Positions 1 to 8,656 are shown, counted from the first letter of the stretch. The stretch is DNA of 19,602 nt from an uncultured Clostridium sp. (GCA_900555925.1 USMU01000031.1:1-19602); one strand, 5' to 3'. Numbers and translations are program-made. The notes: generated from the letters alone by a model not told the origin.

Positions 1-872
1 ATGTCGGCAATATCTCCGACGATAGACGGCGTAGCGCCGATGAGTCCCGCCGTATACGGGTGTTCTCTGTATTTGAACACGTTCGCCACCGAGCCGTATT
101 CCATCAGTCTGCCGCCGTACATCACACCCATGTAATCCGCAAATTTTGCGACGACGCTGATGTCATGCGTCATGAGCAACATGGAAATACCGCGCTCGCG
201 ATTGATTTTTCGGAGAAGATTGAAAATATAGTTCTGCGTAATCACGTCGAGCGCGGTCGTCGGCTCGTCGAGAATAATGAGTTCGGGGTCGAGCAGCAGA
301 GCGAAGGCAATCATGACGCGCTGTTTCATGCCACCCGAAAGCTCGTGCGGGTAGGAAGCGAGGACTCTGTCCGCGTCCAGCTTGACATATTCCATCAGAT
401 CGCGGCATTTTTGTTCCTTTGCTTCCCTGTCCCCCGATTTTTGTTTCTTCTCCCCTTTGGGCAATTTCGCCTCGTGCGCGTCGAGCGTTTCAAAGAACTG
501 CTGGCGCACGGTCATGACGGGATTGAGCGCGCTCTGCGCGGCCTGAAAGACCATGGAGACCTTATTCCAGCGGAAGGCGCGCATTTCCTTATCGGAGAGT
601 TTATCCACGCGGATTTCTTCTATTTCGCCCTCTTTGTTTTTTCCGCGGAAGAGAATTTCTCCCGCCGCGACGCGTCCCGGTTCGGAAATGCAGCGAATGA
701 GCGAGGAAGCGAGCGTGGTTTTCCCCGAACCGCTTTCTCCGACGAGCGCGGTGATCTTTCCGCGTTTGAGCTCAAAATTTACGTCGGTGACCGCGCGGAT
801 GGTATACTTTTTCAGGGGATAATCTATGGATACGTTGCGGAAAACCGCTATATTGTCCGTTTGTGTCTGCAT
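1..872 (-). CDS. Opp/Dpp-type ABC importer ATPase (DppD/OppD-like), C-terminus cut by window edge
   Basis: This is the cytoplasmic nucleotide-binding subunit that powers the Opp-type importer encoded just upstream. The visible 290 codons carry Walker A GESGSGKTT (residues 45-53), a Q-loop Gln at 110, the signature LSGGMKQR (178-185), Walker B LIILDEP (198-204) and the switch His at 236. An HPYTAGL segment (271-277) is followed by a Pro-rich ATP-site tail typical of OppD/DppD. The frame is open to the window edge, so roughly 35-45 C-terminal residues are missing, judged from the family's usual length of about 330. The start at 872 is chosen because GAGGTGG sits a few bases upstream and the preceding permease stops 8 bases earlier. 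A Lys/Glu-rich stretch at about 132-156 is longer and more charged than I expect for the family. The DppF-like partner ATPase is presumably beyond the left edge. Confidence 0.93.
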   Translation of the reverse strand, partial: MQTQTDNIAVFRNVSIDYPLKKYTIRAVTDVNFELKRGKITALVGESGSGKTTLASSLIRCISEPGRVAAGEILFRGKNKEGEIEEIRVDKLSDKEMRAFRWNKVSMVFQAAQSALNPVMTVRQQFFETLDAHEAKLPKGEKKQKSGDREAKEQKCRDLMEYVKLDADRVLASYPHELSGGMKQRVMIAFALLLDPELIILDEPTTALDVITQNYIFNLLRKINRERGISMLLMTHDISVVAKFADYMGVMYGGRLMEYGSVANVFKYREHPYTAGLIGATPSIVGDIAD

Positions 873-880
873 ATCCCACC

Positions 881-1801
881 TCAAAGTACCTTCAAACGAG
901 GATTCAACGTCTCGTCGAGCCCGTTCGCCAGCACCAAAGTGGCAATTTGAAAGACGATGATGCAAACGAGCGGATACAGGAGTATATAGATATTTTTCAC
1001 GTTCATGAGTCCCTTTGTCCGAGCGGCGTTGATGATGGCGCCCCAGTTGGTCGGGTCGTAAGCGGCAAGTCCCACGAGCATGATACCCACGCTCGCCATA
1101 ATCGCGTTGCGCATGGCCATGACGAAATTGATGGCAATATACGAAAAGACGTTGGGCATCAACTCCTTGAAGATAATGTGTGCCTTACTCATGTGCATGA
1201 CTGTGCAAATCTGAATAAAGTCCCTTTCTTTCAGGCTCATGATTTGTACGCGAATGGAGCGGCAAAGTCCCGCCCAGCTCCATATCGAAATGATGACGGC
1301 GAGCGATACGGGCGTATTGATGGTAACGATCGCCGCGAGCAAAAGGTAAATCGGGAATGACGGAATGGATAAAAAGATATTGGTAACAGACATGATGATT
1401 TTATCCACCCAACCGCCGAGATAGCCGCTGACGATGCCGAGCACCGTACCGAGAACGACGGTGAAAATCGCCGAATAGAAAGCTATTTCCAAAACGGAGC
1501 CCGTTCCCGCAATCACCTGACGGAACACGTCTCTGCCGAGCCAATCCGTCCCGAAGGGATGTTTCAGGGAGGGCATGAGATAGCTGTTCGCCATGTCGGT
1601 ATTGGAGTCATACGGAAAAATCATGGGTCCGAAAATCGCCACGAGAATGAAAAAGGCGAGAATGGAAAACCCTACGATTGTTTTGCCGTTAGAAAAGACT
1701 TTTTTCAGTCCGCGAAGCAGCGACGAGCCGAATTCTCGCATGACGCGCGCAAAGGCGGAAAGAAATTCGTTCCATTTATTTTCCTTTGTTTCCTGTGCCA
1801 T
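881..1801 (-). CDS. Opp/Dpp-type ABC importer permease (DppC/OppC-like)
   Basis: This is a membrane-spanning permease of the Opp-type importer; it pairs with the DppB-like permease to form the translocation path. The 306-residue length is normal for DppC/OppC. A cytoplasmic N-terminal tail precedes a first helix at about 41-62. It is followed by the family hallmark HPFGTDWLGRDVF (81-93), then a five-helix core (about 105-300). The coupling (EAA-like) loop lies around 182-218 and reads SLKERDFIQ onward. The start at 1801 follows AAGGGGTGAG, which overlaps the end of the upstream permease gene; only 4 bases separate the two. It is co-transcribed with its neighbours. The substrate cannot be read from the permease, but the two glycosidases in the operon suggest oligosaccharides rather than peptides. 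Confidence 0.93.
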   Translation of the reverse strand: MAQETKENKWNEFLSAFARVMREFGSSLLRGLKKVFSNGKTIVGFSILAFFILVAIFGPMIFPYDSNTDMANSYLMPSLKHPFGTDWLGRDVFRQVIAGTGSVLEIAFYSAIFTVVLGTVLGIVSGYLGGWVDKIIMSVTNIFLSIPSFPIYLLLAAIVTINTPVSLAVIISIWSWAGLCRSIRVQIMSLKERDFIQICTVMHMSKAHIIFKELMPNVFSYIAINFVMAMRNAIMASVGIMLVGLAAYDPTNWGAIINAARTKGLMNVKNIYILLYPLVCIIVFQIATLVLANGLDETLNPRLKVL

Positions 1802-1805
1802 AAGC

Positions 1806-2894
1806 TCACCCCTTTCTTACGCGCGGGTCGACCAGCGGATAGATGAGATCCACGACGAGGTTGACGAGAATGACCATCGCGGCGGAAAAGAAAATCAATC
1901 CCTGTACGACCATGTAATCTTTATTTACGATACGATTGGATATTTCCAGACCTATGCCCGGATAATTGAAAATGCTTTCCATGAGCGTCGCGCCGCCGAA
2001 CAACGCCCCGAACGATACGCCAAACTGCGTAATGAGCGGCAAAAGAGCGTTCTTTTTCATGTATTTGCGGCGTATCAGTCCTTCGCTCAGTCCCCTCGCG
2101 CGGGCCGCGAGGATATAATCCTCTCCGAGCACGCCGATACAGCTTCCGCGCATGTGCAAAATCCAGTTGCCCGTCTGCACGATCGTATACGACAAAATGG
2201 GCAGGAAGGCGTAATACAGCACGTTCAAAATAAAGGGAAGATTAAACCCCGGCGTCACTTTGAAAGCGTCGTAATTGTTCTGTGCGGGGAACCATTTGAG
2301 CTGATAGGCAAATACGATGACGAGAATGAGCGCGATGAGATAATCGGGCACGGACCCCGAAACGGCGATATAGCCGGACGCGACTTTGTCGGCCACGCCC
2401 TTGCGCTTTTGCGCGACAAATCCGCCCACTGCAATCCCGATAAAGAAACTGATGAACAGCGATACCGAGGAAATGAACAGCGTCCAGGGCAGCCTCGTCG
2501 CAATCAGGCTGTTCGCGGAGACGCCCGTTTCGAGGTAAGAATTTCCGAGTTCTCCGCGGAACAGACCGCCCATGTACCGAACGAAAGCCTGAAAGACATT
2601 TTCGTTCGGGTCGTAGTTGAGGAGTCCCGCCGCAAGTTCATAGGCCCTGTCGAAGGTAATGCCCTGTTGATTTTGGAGTTTGAGGGCATATAGTTCGACG
2701 ATGTCGCCCGGAATCATGCGCAGGAGGAAAAACAAGGCGATAATCGAAAGCGCCAAGGTAACCAGGGATATGCCGATTTTCGCAAAAAAGTAACTGTACT
2801 TTTGAAAGAAGCGACCGCATACCCCGAAAAATTTTTTAATTTTGGATTTCCCGGGGGGCGTCGCCGCCCCGACGGGATTCATGCTTTCGTTCAT
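1806..2894 (-). CDS. Opp/Dpp-type ABC importer permease (DppB/OppB-like)
   Basis: This is the first permease of the Opp-type importer, 362 residues long. That is slightly longer than typical DppB (about 310-340) because of a basic N-terminal tail of about 35 residues. The first helix (about 38-58) ends in RMIPGD (59-64), a DppB/OppB hallmark. A large external loop (65-130) and the remaining helices follow. The coupling loop reads YILAARARGLSEGLIRR and leads into a NALLPL segment. The conserved MESIFNYPGIG signature is also present near the C-terminal third. AAAGGA precedes the chosen ATG at 2894 with about seven bases between. A second Met at codon 5 is possible but has no better ribosome site. 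The gene starts 12 bases after the binding-protein stop codon, in the same operon. Confidence 0.93.
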   Translation of the reverse strand: MNESMNPVGAATPPGKSKIKKFFGVCGRFFQKYSYFFAKIGISLVTLALSIIALFFLLRMIPGDIVELYALKLQNQQGITFDRAYELAAGLLNYDPNENVFQAFVRYMGGLFRGELGNSYLETGVSANSLIATRLPWTLFISSVSLFISFFIGIAVGGFVAQKRKGVADKVASGYIAVSGSVPDYLIALILVIVFAYQLKWFPAQNNYDAFKVTPGFNLPFILNVLYYAFLPILSYTIVQTGNWILHMRGSCIGVLGEDYILAARARGLSEGLIRRKYMKKNALLPLITQFGVSFGALFGGATLMESIFNYPGIGLEISNRIVNKDYMVVQGLIFFSAAMVILVNLVVDLIYPLVDPRVRKG

Positions 2895-2906
2895 AAGTCA
2901 ATCCTT

Positions 2907-4874
2907 TTATACATTCGGCTGATAGATGCCGTTAATGAACATATAGTTAGTGGCATATACAAGATTTGTGCGGGCGACTTCAAAGAAGTCGTCCGTTCCC
3001 GCTGCGGGAACGTAAGTCACGTTTCTGTCCTTAGACCAATATTCTTCGAGCGGCACGCCGCTGATTTTCCCGACGTTGAGGGTAGAAGCGGTAACGTTCT
3101 GGAAGAACTGAATTCCGAGGTCCATATTCGCAAGGCCCGTATTGAATACGTCCACGAGATAGGTGAGATCTTCCTCGTCTACGGAGTAGAAAGAGTTAAT
3201 ATACGCTGCAAATTCATAAGTTTTTTCGTCTCCGTCCAATCCGTCGAACACGAGTTTCACGTTTCCTGCTTTTTGTGCATCTTCGTAATCGGTAGGATAT
3301 CTGTCGACGTGAATCCACTGCGAATAGACGCTGGAAAACTGATTATAAGAGCCGGTGGGATAGGAGAAGGACATATTCAAGTCCGTCCATTCCAGCATTA
3401 AATCATAAGGGCAATTTTCCGCCGTCGCATTGGAATAGAAGTTGCTAGATTTGAGAAGGTCCACCGTTATGCCGAAATTAGTGAGCTGAGCGGCAGCCGC
3501 TTCCGCCGCGGTAGAGGCAATATCCGAAGTGCTGGGCGTACCGAGAGTCAGCCTGACCTGCTTGCCGCTCGCATCGTACCAAAGCCCGTTCTGTTTCTTC
3601 CAGCCCGCCGTATCGAGAAGTTCTTCCGCCTTTGCCGCGTCGTGCGAATATTCGGGCAGAGCTTCAAAATGTTCTTCGCTCATATACGTTTCGGCTTCGG
3701 AAGGAGCCATGCCGAGGAGGGGATAATAGGAGGTCGTGGCATACGGATTTGCCGCAAGAGTGATCTCCTCTCTGTCGAAAATGTATTGGAACGCCCTGCG
3801 GACTTCGGGGGTGAGGATTTCGTTTTCGAGATTGAATACGATTCCGATTGCACCCGGGTCATACATTTTGAGATTGACGAGGTCGCTGTTGGAAGCGAGC
3901 ATGCTTTCCAAAGTATCCTTCTGAATAAACCCGTCGTAATAGTCTACATATCCGTTCGTAATCAAAGAATACGTCTGATTGAGGTCGTTGGAGGAATACA
4001 GCTTGACGCGCTCGAAGCCGATGTTATCCGCGTTCCAATAGTATTCGTTCTTGGTGAGCAATATTTGCGTCGCCGAGAAAGTATCGAGCTTGAACGGCCC
4101 CGTAGCAATGTACCAGCTCGGACTGTAATTGAAGAACGCATTTTTGGTGATATTGAGCTCGGAAATCTGTTCGTCCGTCGAAAAGCGGTTGAACGCGCCC
4201 CAGAGATTGGGATTTTCGTTGACGGGGCTTTCCATGACGATTTCGTAAACGGGGTCTACATACGCCGCAAAGACGTCGTATTTTACGGTGCCCGATTTAT
4301 CCTGCGCGAGAAGCAATTCCTTTACCGTATCCGCAGGCTCTTTGAGCGGGTTCCAGATAAATTCCACGGTCAAGTCGTCCACGACCTTGACCGCCGCCAT
4401 GTAGTTGCTCGACGTGGGGTGCATAATGTAATAGTAAGCCCATACGTCCTTCGCGGTAAAGGCCTCGCCGTTCTGCCATTTGGCGTTTTCGCGAATTTTT
4501 CCCGTCGTGACGGGAACGGTAGTCGCGCCGTTCTCGACGTAATACTCATAGGCGTCCGCCCCCATTACGTCTTTATAGTCCTCGATAGGCGCTTCGGAAT
4601 GAGTGGGAAGCTCCGCCGCAAGTTGGCAGAAAATTTCGTCCGTGGAACGAACATACCGCCAAAGTCCTTCCACAACGAAGTAGTCGAATGCATTGCAGGA
4701 CGTGTTGCTGTCGTAATGGTTGACGAGCCCGCTCGCCGTCCAAGTAGCGACCATGGAAAAGGAATTATCGGAATTTTTTCCCGTTCCTCCGCCGTCCGAA
4801 CAGCCGACGAGAGCAGAAGCGCCCAATACGAGAGACGTCAGAAAACAACCGAGTTTTTTGAAAATGGATTTCAT
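2907..4874 (-). CDS. Extracellular solute-binding lipoprotein, SBP_bac_5 (OppA/DppA-like) family
   Basis: This is a large binding lipoprotein (655 residues) tethered outside the membrane that delivers substrate to the DppBC-like permeases. The N-terminus is a lipoprotein signal: a basic start (MKSIFKK), a hydrophobic core, and a lipobox ending ALVGC with Cys25 as the lipidated residue. A Gly/Ser/Asn linker follows. The family motif WQNGEAFTAKDV (133-144) marks the SBP_bac_5 fold. The length exceeds typical OppA (about 540) by roughly 100 residues, a size seen in family members that bind larger ligands; this point is an inference. GGGAGGAAAA lies directly before the ATG at 4874. Although the family is named for peptides, several members bind oligosaccharides, and the GH32-like enzymes upstream in the operon make a glycan ligand more likely here. 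Confidence 0.93.
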   Translation of the reverse strand: MKSIFKKLGCFLTSLVLGASALVGCSDGGGTGKNSDNSFSMVATWTASGLVNHYDSNTSCNAFDYFVVEGLWRYVRSTDEIFCQLAAELPTHSEAPIEDYKDVMGADAYEYYVENGATTVPVTTGKIRENAKWQNGEAFTAKDVWAYYYIMHPTSSNYMAAVKVVDDLTVEFIWNPLKEPADTVKELLLAQDKSGTVKYDVFAAYVDPVYEIVMESPVNENPNLWGAFNRFSTDEQISELNITKNAFFNYSPSWYIATGPFKLDTFSATQILLTKNEYYWNADNIGFERVKLYSSNDLNQTYSLITNGYVDYYDGFIQKDTLESMLASNSDLVNLKMYDPGAIGIVFNLENEILTPEVRRAFQYIFDREEITLAANPYATTSYYPLLGMAPSEAETYMSEEHFEALPEYSHDAAKAEELLDTAGWKKQNGLWYDASGKQVRLTLGTPSTSDIASTAAEAAAAQLTNFGITVDLLKSSNFYSNATAENCPYDLMLEWTDLNMSFSYPTGSYNQFSSVYSQWIHVDRYPTDYEDAQKAGNVKLVFDGLDGDEKTYEFAAYINSFYSVDEEDLTYLVDVFNTGLANMDLGIQFFQNVTASTLNVGKISGVPLEEYWSKDRNVTYVPAAGTDDFFEVARTNLVYATNYMFINGIYQPNV

Positions 4875-4922
4875 AAATTTTCCTCCCTGAATTTATTTGA
4901 GTTGAAAATACAGTCAAATTGA

Positions 4923-6959
4923 TTAATCAAAAATGTTATTGTAATCGGCGAGCTTACATACCTCCGCCGCGGAAATTTTCGCGCCCGCGCCGCCGCCCGC
5001 AATTCCGAGCGTATAATTCCCCGTCAGGCGGGTATTGCACGAAAGAGAATATTCGTCATTGACATACGCTTCGATGAACGGACCGTCCGCAACGACCTCC
5101 AAACGGAAGGAGGTTTCCGACGCGTCTTCCAGCTTTATACTGCATCCTACCGAGCCGCTGTCTATGGAGAGATACAGTTCCCCGTCCGTTCTTTCGAGAC
5201 GGACGTAATAGGTAGTACCGCCTTCGGAGAGTGTAAAGCCTGCATAATCAGCCGAAGCGGGAAGCTCGATATCCGCCGAGAGCCAGCTTCTGCCGTAAGT
5301 CTCGCCGAGAGCGGCTTTTCCCGTATCGCTCGAAACGATAAAGCTGTTTTCAGAGACGTTCATGCCCGAAACTTCGGCATTGTCTTTTCCGAAAGAAGCG
5401 ACGCGCCCCATATTCAGAAGGTCTGAGAGATATTCGTCGCAGCGGGTGCCGAGCAATCCGTCGGGCTTTTGATAGACTTCTCGCGCGAGGTTGAGATAGC
5501 CGCCCCAAACGTTCGCGTGCGGCGTATAATTGAGCCAGCCGTACATATACCACATATCGCCCACTTTGCAGAGCTGCGCGGCATGGAGGTCGCCGCCCTC
5601 CAAGGCATGCTCGGGTTTGGAATTCCAATCCACTTTATCGGGAGAAACGCCGACGTCCCCCACGAGATAGGTTAGATAACCGACATTTCCCGCCGTACCG
5701 GTTCCGTAAACGGAATAGAAAAGATACCACCTATCTCCGATTTTTTTCAGTTGAGGACATTCGGGATCTCCCCTGCCCGTCAAATCGACCAGCCGTACTG
5801 CTTGGGTGGAAAATATGCCGTCTTCTCCCGCCGTATAGAGGGCGAGCCCCTTTTCTCCTTGCGCCTCCGCAGAGGAATAATAATTCATTACCACGCAGTA
5901 GTATTTTCCGCTATCCGCGTCGTAACAAATATCGGGGTCGCGGCCGGAATATACCCCCTCGTCGAAATAGGCGCGCCAGGTATATTTGAGAAGTCCGTCC
6001 GCTTCGTCTACATACGGCTCGGCAGCGTTTTTCCAGACGATTAAGTCGTCGCTTACGGAGCCTCCCGCATAATTTCCTTTGCCGTAGCTGCTGCGATAGC
6101 GGCCGTCCTTATCCACATATACGCCCAAAGCGTAATAGAGTTCCTGTTCGGGCGGGTTTGTCTCGTCCATTTTCAGTTGAACGTCATCATACTGTATAAA
6201 ATTCCCGCTGACGGAGAGAAGCGAGGCGTATTGTTCGACCTTATCTTGCGTTTGAAGACCGGTAGAAAGGTAATACATATACAATTTTCCCGATTTTTCG
6301 TCGTAAAAGGGATGAACGTCTCCGTAATATCCGTCTACGGTATGATGAAGGGAAACCTCTTCCGCCAGCGTATAATCGACGGTCGGATTCCAATACACTT
6401 CCGCGTCGCCCGATACGATGAATCGGAGCGTTTCCCCTTCCTTCAATTCGAGCGTATGCGAATGATAGACGCCGATTTTATCCGTTATTTCATATTCCGC
6501 GACGAGAGAATCTCCCTGCACAATCGACACCTTCGCTCTTTCGCCCGAAAGAAGTTCGGGATTTCCGTAAACGTGCGCCTGTCCCGAAACGGGTACGGAA
6601 AACGTCCGCACGGCGTCGGTATCCTGCGCGGCGCGCATGGTTCCGTTCTCCATAGAGGCTCCCCCGCCCGTCCAGCTTCCGTCCTTGAAAGACATATCGG
6701 AGAAAGTTCCGTCCGTACAATATTGATAGCGGAAATGATTATATCCCTGTTCCTCGCAAAGAGTATAGCCGTAAGACGCCTTATACAGCGCCTTTCCCGT
6801 CAGGGGTTCCGATTTTTTCTGTTCCGTCCGATACAGGTCGGCATAGGTCAGTTTTTCTTCCACGAGATTATCCTCCTCTTTTTCCCCACAGGCTGAAACG
6901 GCAAATACGTTCAACAGGCATACCGCCGACAAAAGAAATGCCGCGACACTCTTTTTCAT
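4923..6959 (-). CDS. Secreted lipoprotein glycosidase of the GH32-like five-bladed beta-propeller type
   Basis: This is a predicted cell-surface glycoside hydrolase of 678 residues. The chosen ATG at 6959 gives a clean lipoprotein signal (MKKSVAAFLL, lipobox VSAC, Cys24) with GGAGG upstream. An in-frame extension to 7052 would bury the signal and overlap the preceding gene. Residues about 55-200 form a beta-rich carbohydrate-binding-like module. The propeller follows at about 205-520. GDVHPFY (213-219) supplies the candidate nucleophile Asp214, GRDPD (339-343) the RDP-box Asp341, and DPECP (398-402) the candidate acid/base Glu400. A GGDLHAAQ segment (455-462) corresponds to the later GH32 blade. 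The classic WMNDPNG box is absent, as in the E. coli Aec43-like GH32 subgroup. The C-terminal about 150 residues form a beta-sandwich. Its stop lies 48 bases before the binding-protein start. Fructan-like glycans are a plausible substrate but unproven; GH43 is the alternative family. Confidence 0.82.
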   Translation of the reverse strand: MKKSVAAFLLSAVCLLNVFAVSACGEKEEDNLVEEKLTYADLYRTEQKKSEPLTGKALYKASYGYTLCEEQGYNHFRYQYCTDGTFSDMSFKDGSWTGGGASMENGTMRAAQDTDAVRTFSVPVSGQAHVYGNPELLSGERAKVSIVQGDSLVAEYEITDKIGVYHSHTLELKEGETLRFIVSGDAEVYWNPTVDYTLAEEVSLHHTVDGYYGDVHPFYDEKSGKLYMYYLSTGLQTQDKVEQYASLLSVSGNFIQYDDVQLKMDETNPPEQELYYALGVYVDKDGRYRSSYGKGNYAGGSVSDDLIVWKNAAEPYVDEADGLLKYTWRAYFDEGVYSGRDPDICYDADSGKYYCVVMNYYSSAEAQGEKGLALYTAGEDGIFSTQAVRLVDLTGRGDPECPQLKKIGDRWYLFYSVYGTGTAGNVGYLTYLVGDVGVSPDKVDWNSKPEHALEGGDLHAAQLCKVGDMWYMYGWLNYTPHANVWGGYLNLAREVYQKPDGLLGTRCDEYLSDLLNMGRVASFGKDNAEVSGMNVSENSFIVSSDTGKAALGETYGRSWLSADIELPASADYAGFTLSEGGTTYYVRLERTDGELYLSIDSGSVGCSIKLEDASETSFRLEVVADGPFIEAYVNDEYSLSCNTRLTGNYTLGIAGGGAGAKISAAEVCKLADYNNIFD

Positions 6960-7150
6960 TCCCTGTTCTTCCTCCCCCGTATAACGGATATTACTTTGAC
7001 GACGGCAATCAATATCGTCATCAGTCCGGCGGAAATGACCGTAATATACCATTCCGCCGTACCGAACGGCACAAATATCAACATAACGATATTAGCAATC
7101 AACAGAAATAACGCCGCCTTTACCGCAAATGACATCAATGTGCTTCTCAT
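6956..7150 (-). CDS. Small two-helix membrane protein, function unknown
   Basis: This 64-residue protein belongs to no family I recognise. Two hydrophobic stretches are visible: residues about 9-28 (AVKAALFLLIANIVMLIFV) and about 34-55 (YITVISAGLMTILIAVVKVI). They are joined by a short GTAEW turn, and the C-terminus is basic (RGRKNRE), so both ends probably face the cytoplasm. It is very likely real. AAGGAGG stands six bases before the ATG and overlaps the stop codon of the upstream GH32-like gene. Its own stop overlaps the start of the downstream lipoprotein glycosidase (ATGA), which indicates translational coupling. Sitting between two glycosidases of one operon, it may help membrane placement or uptake, but no sequence motif shows this. 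Confidence 0.8.
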   Translation of the reverse strand: MRSTLMSFAVKAALFLLIANIVMLIFVPFGTAEWYITVISAGLMTILIAVVKVISVIRGRKNRE

Positions 7151-7161
7151 ATCGGTCCTCC

Positions 7162-8610
7162 TTATCGATAAAGTTTTATATCTTCGAAACGTACATTCGT
7201 ATTGTGCGCAAAAATTCCGAATTTTCCTTCTTTCCGGTCAAACATGCGCGCACTCATAGCGACTTTGTCGTTTACGTATACCTCCAATACACTCCCTTCA
7301 AATATAATCATCAGCTTGTTTTTCTCGCCCGCTTTTATCGGACAATACCGCTCCACATCGATCTGGGTATGTCTCGTATTGTCCTCGCGCGGCTGAATAT
7401 CCAACGCCAAGCGATTGAAGCGCGGCTCGAACTTTACGGCGTAGAAGCAATTTAATTCCTCATCTGCCCGCATATATACTCCGAAATCCCCACAATCGTC
7501 CGAGGCGGTAAACGCCATTTCTATCCTTCCGTTTTCGGGAAGGTCTCCGAGGAGGGCAAGGCTCTTTCCCTCTCCCCCGAGTGAATATGTATCTCCGCCT
7601 TTCTCCGCCTCTGCAAGCGAAGTAATTCCCTTCTCCCGTTCGACGTTTCCGAGCGTCCTTCCTTCCGCGAGCGGCAACGCCGTGCCATATTGCTTCGCTA
7701 TCTCATCGGGACATTTTACGCTCAGCGTACCGTCCTTTTCCTGCACAATCTCGTGAGGGATAATAGTCCCGCCCCACTGCCAGGGCGCCCCGTCTTTTTC
7801 TCCGAGCTTGATACAGTTCCAGCCGAACAGAATTCTCCGACGGCCGTCCGAAACGCTCTTCGCCGCATAGAAGGCATGGCCGTCAAAATTGTTCACCTTC
7901 GGAGAAATCCACGGCCCGTAAGGAGTACGGCTCATGCGGTAGGTCGTCACGATTTTATCGGTAAATTCACTGAACACGAGATACCACCAATCTCCCATCC
8001 TGAACAAATCGGGACATTCGTGCGTGAAATAGGCATGCGGAGCAAAAAACGGCTCCTTATCGACCTCCCAATGCAAAAGGTCGTCCGAATGTGCGATGAG
8101 CGTCACGCCCTTGCTGAATACGGGGTCTCCGTTTTTCAGTCGTCCCGCGATAAGCATGCAATATTTCCTCTTTTCCTCGTCGAAAAATACGAACGGGTCG
8201 CGGAAATCGTGCATTTCCAGCCAATCGGGCGCTTCAAATACAAAGTTTCTGTCCTTCTCCCAATGAATGAGGTCGCGGCTGGTCGCCCGCAGAATTTTTT
8301 GCTCGGGAAGCCCCTTTGCCCGCAAATGAGGATTATGACCGGTATAAAAAATAACGTATTCGTCTCCCGCCTTGATGCAACAGCCCGTGAAAACATATAA
8401 ATCCTGCTCGTCTTCCCCGCCGCGCAAAAGTACGGGTCCCATCTCCGTATAATCCACAAGATTCTTTGTGGTCAAAAGACACCACGGACACCCTTCTCCG
8501 TGCTCTGCAATGTCGCGGTAATCCCTCAGATAAAACAGCTTAAACTCCCCGTCCTCGAAAAACGGTATTACGTCCGCACATACCGCTTTCCCCGGTGCCC
8601 TATAAAACAT
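7162..8610 (-). CDS. Cytoplasmic GH32-like glycosidase (Aec43-like subgroup)
   Basis: This is a predicted intracellular glycoside hydrolase of 482 residues that likely cleaves imported fructan-type or related oligosaccharides. There is no signal peptide. The propeller carries ADVIPFF (12-18) with candidate nucleophile Asp13. FRDPF (136-140) provides the RDP box. HECPDLF (197-203) has the candidate acid/base Glu198. GHAFYAAK and WQWGGTI correspond to the last blades. Residues about 350-482 form a C-terminal beta-sandwich ending FEDIKLYR. Lack of WMNDPNG with retained RDP and EC boxes points to the Aec43-like GH32 subgroup. The start at 8610 is preferred because ACGGAGG lies six bases upstream. 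The longer frame to 8658 would begin inside the operator at 8642-8655 and has no ribosome site. It is the first gene of the operon, directly under the LacI-type operators. Confidence 0.87.
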   Translation of the reverse strand: MFYRAPGKAVCADVIPFFEDGEFKLFYLRDYRDIAEHGEGCPWCLLTTKNLVDYTEMGPVLLRGGEDEQDLYVFTGCCIKAGDEYVIFYTGHNPHLRAKGLPEQKILRATSRDLIHWEKDRNFVFEAPDWLEMHDFRDPFVFFDEEKRKYCMLIAGRLKNGDPVFSKGVTLIAHSDDLLHWEVDKEPFFAPHAYFTHECPDLFRMGDWWYLVFSEFTDKIVTTYRMSRTPYGPWISPKVNNFDGHAFYAAKSVSDGRRRILFGWNCIKLGEKDGAPWQWGGTIIPHEIVQEKDGTLSVKCPDEIAKQYGTALPLAEGRTLGNVEREKGITSLAEAEKGGDTYSLGGEGKSLALLGDLPENGRIEMAFTASDDCGDFGVYMRADEELNCFYAVKFEPRFNRLALDIQPREDNTRHTQIDVERYCPIKAGEKNKLMIIFEGSVLEVYVNDKVAMSARMFDRKEGKFGIFAHNTNVRFEDIKLYR

Positions 8611-8641
8611 TGTCGCCTCCGTTAAATCTTCTTTTTTGATA

Positions 8642-8655
8642 TGCAAACGTTTGCA
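8642..8655. promoter_or_regulatory. Perfect palindromic LacI-family operator, site 1
   Basis: TGCAAACGTTTGCA is a perfect 14-base palindrome with a central CG, the standard layout of LacI/GalR-family operators. It lies in the 5' leader of the GH32-like operon, about 60 bases downstream of the predicted start point and 31 bases before the first codon. It shares ATATGCAAACGTTTG with site 2, whose centre is 55 bases away, about five helical turns. The adjacent divergent LacI-family gene is the obvious candidate regulator; a CcpA-like global regulator is less likely because the usual cre degeneracy is absent. Confidence 0.85.
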
Positions 8656-8656
8656 C

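Noticed and set aside
1593..2693. Plus-strand open frame of 366 codons
   Set aside because: It is antisense to two well-recognised permeases and has no family features.
3642..4922. Long plus-strand open frame of 426 codons
   Set aside because: It lies fully antisense to the clear SBP_bac_5 lipoprotein gene, shows no recognisable domain, and is Arg/Val/Phe-rich as expected for a shadow of a codon-biased gene.
4875..4922. Possible internal promoter (TTGACT) before the Opp binding-protein gene
   Set aside because: No acceptable -10 box is found at 16-18 bases; the gap is more simply an intra-operon spacer with a strong ribosome site.
4918..4929. Palindrome TTGATTAATCAA at the end of the lipoprotein glycosidase gene
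   Set aside because: It is a short A/T-rich palindrome spanning the stop codon, with no T-tract and no second copy, so chance is likely.
6960..7052. In-frame N-terminal extension of the lipoprotein glycosidase
   Set aside because: It would place 31 residues before a clear lipoprotein signal and overlap most of a coupled small gene.
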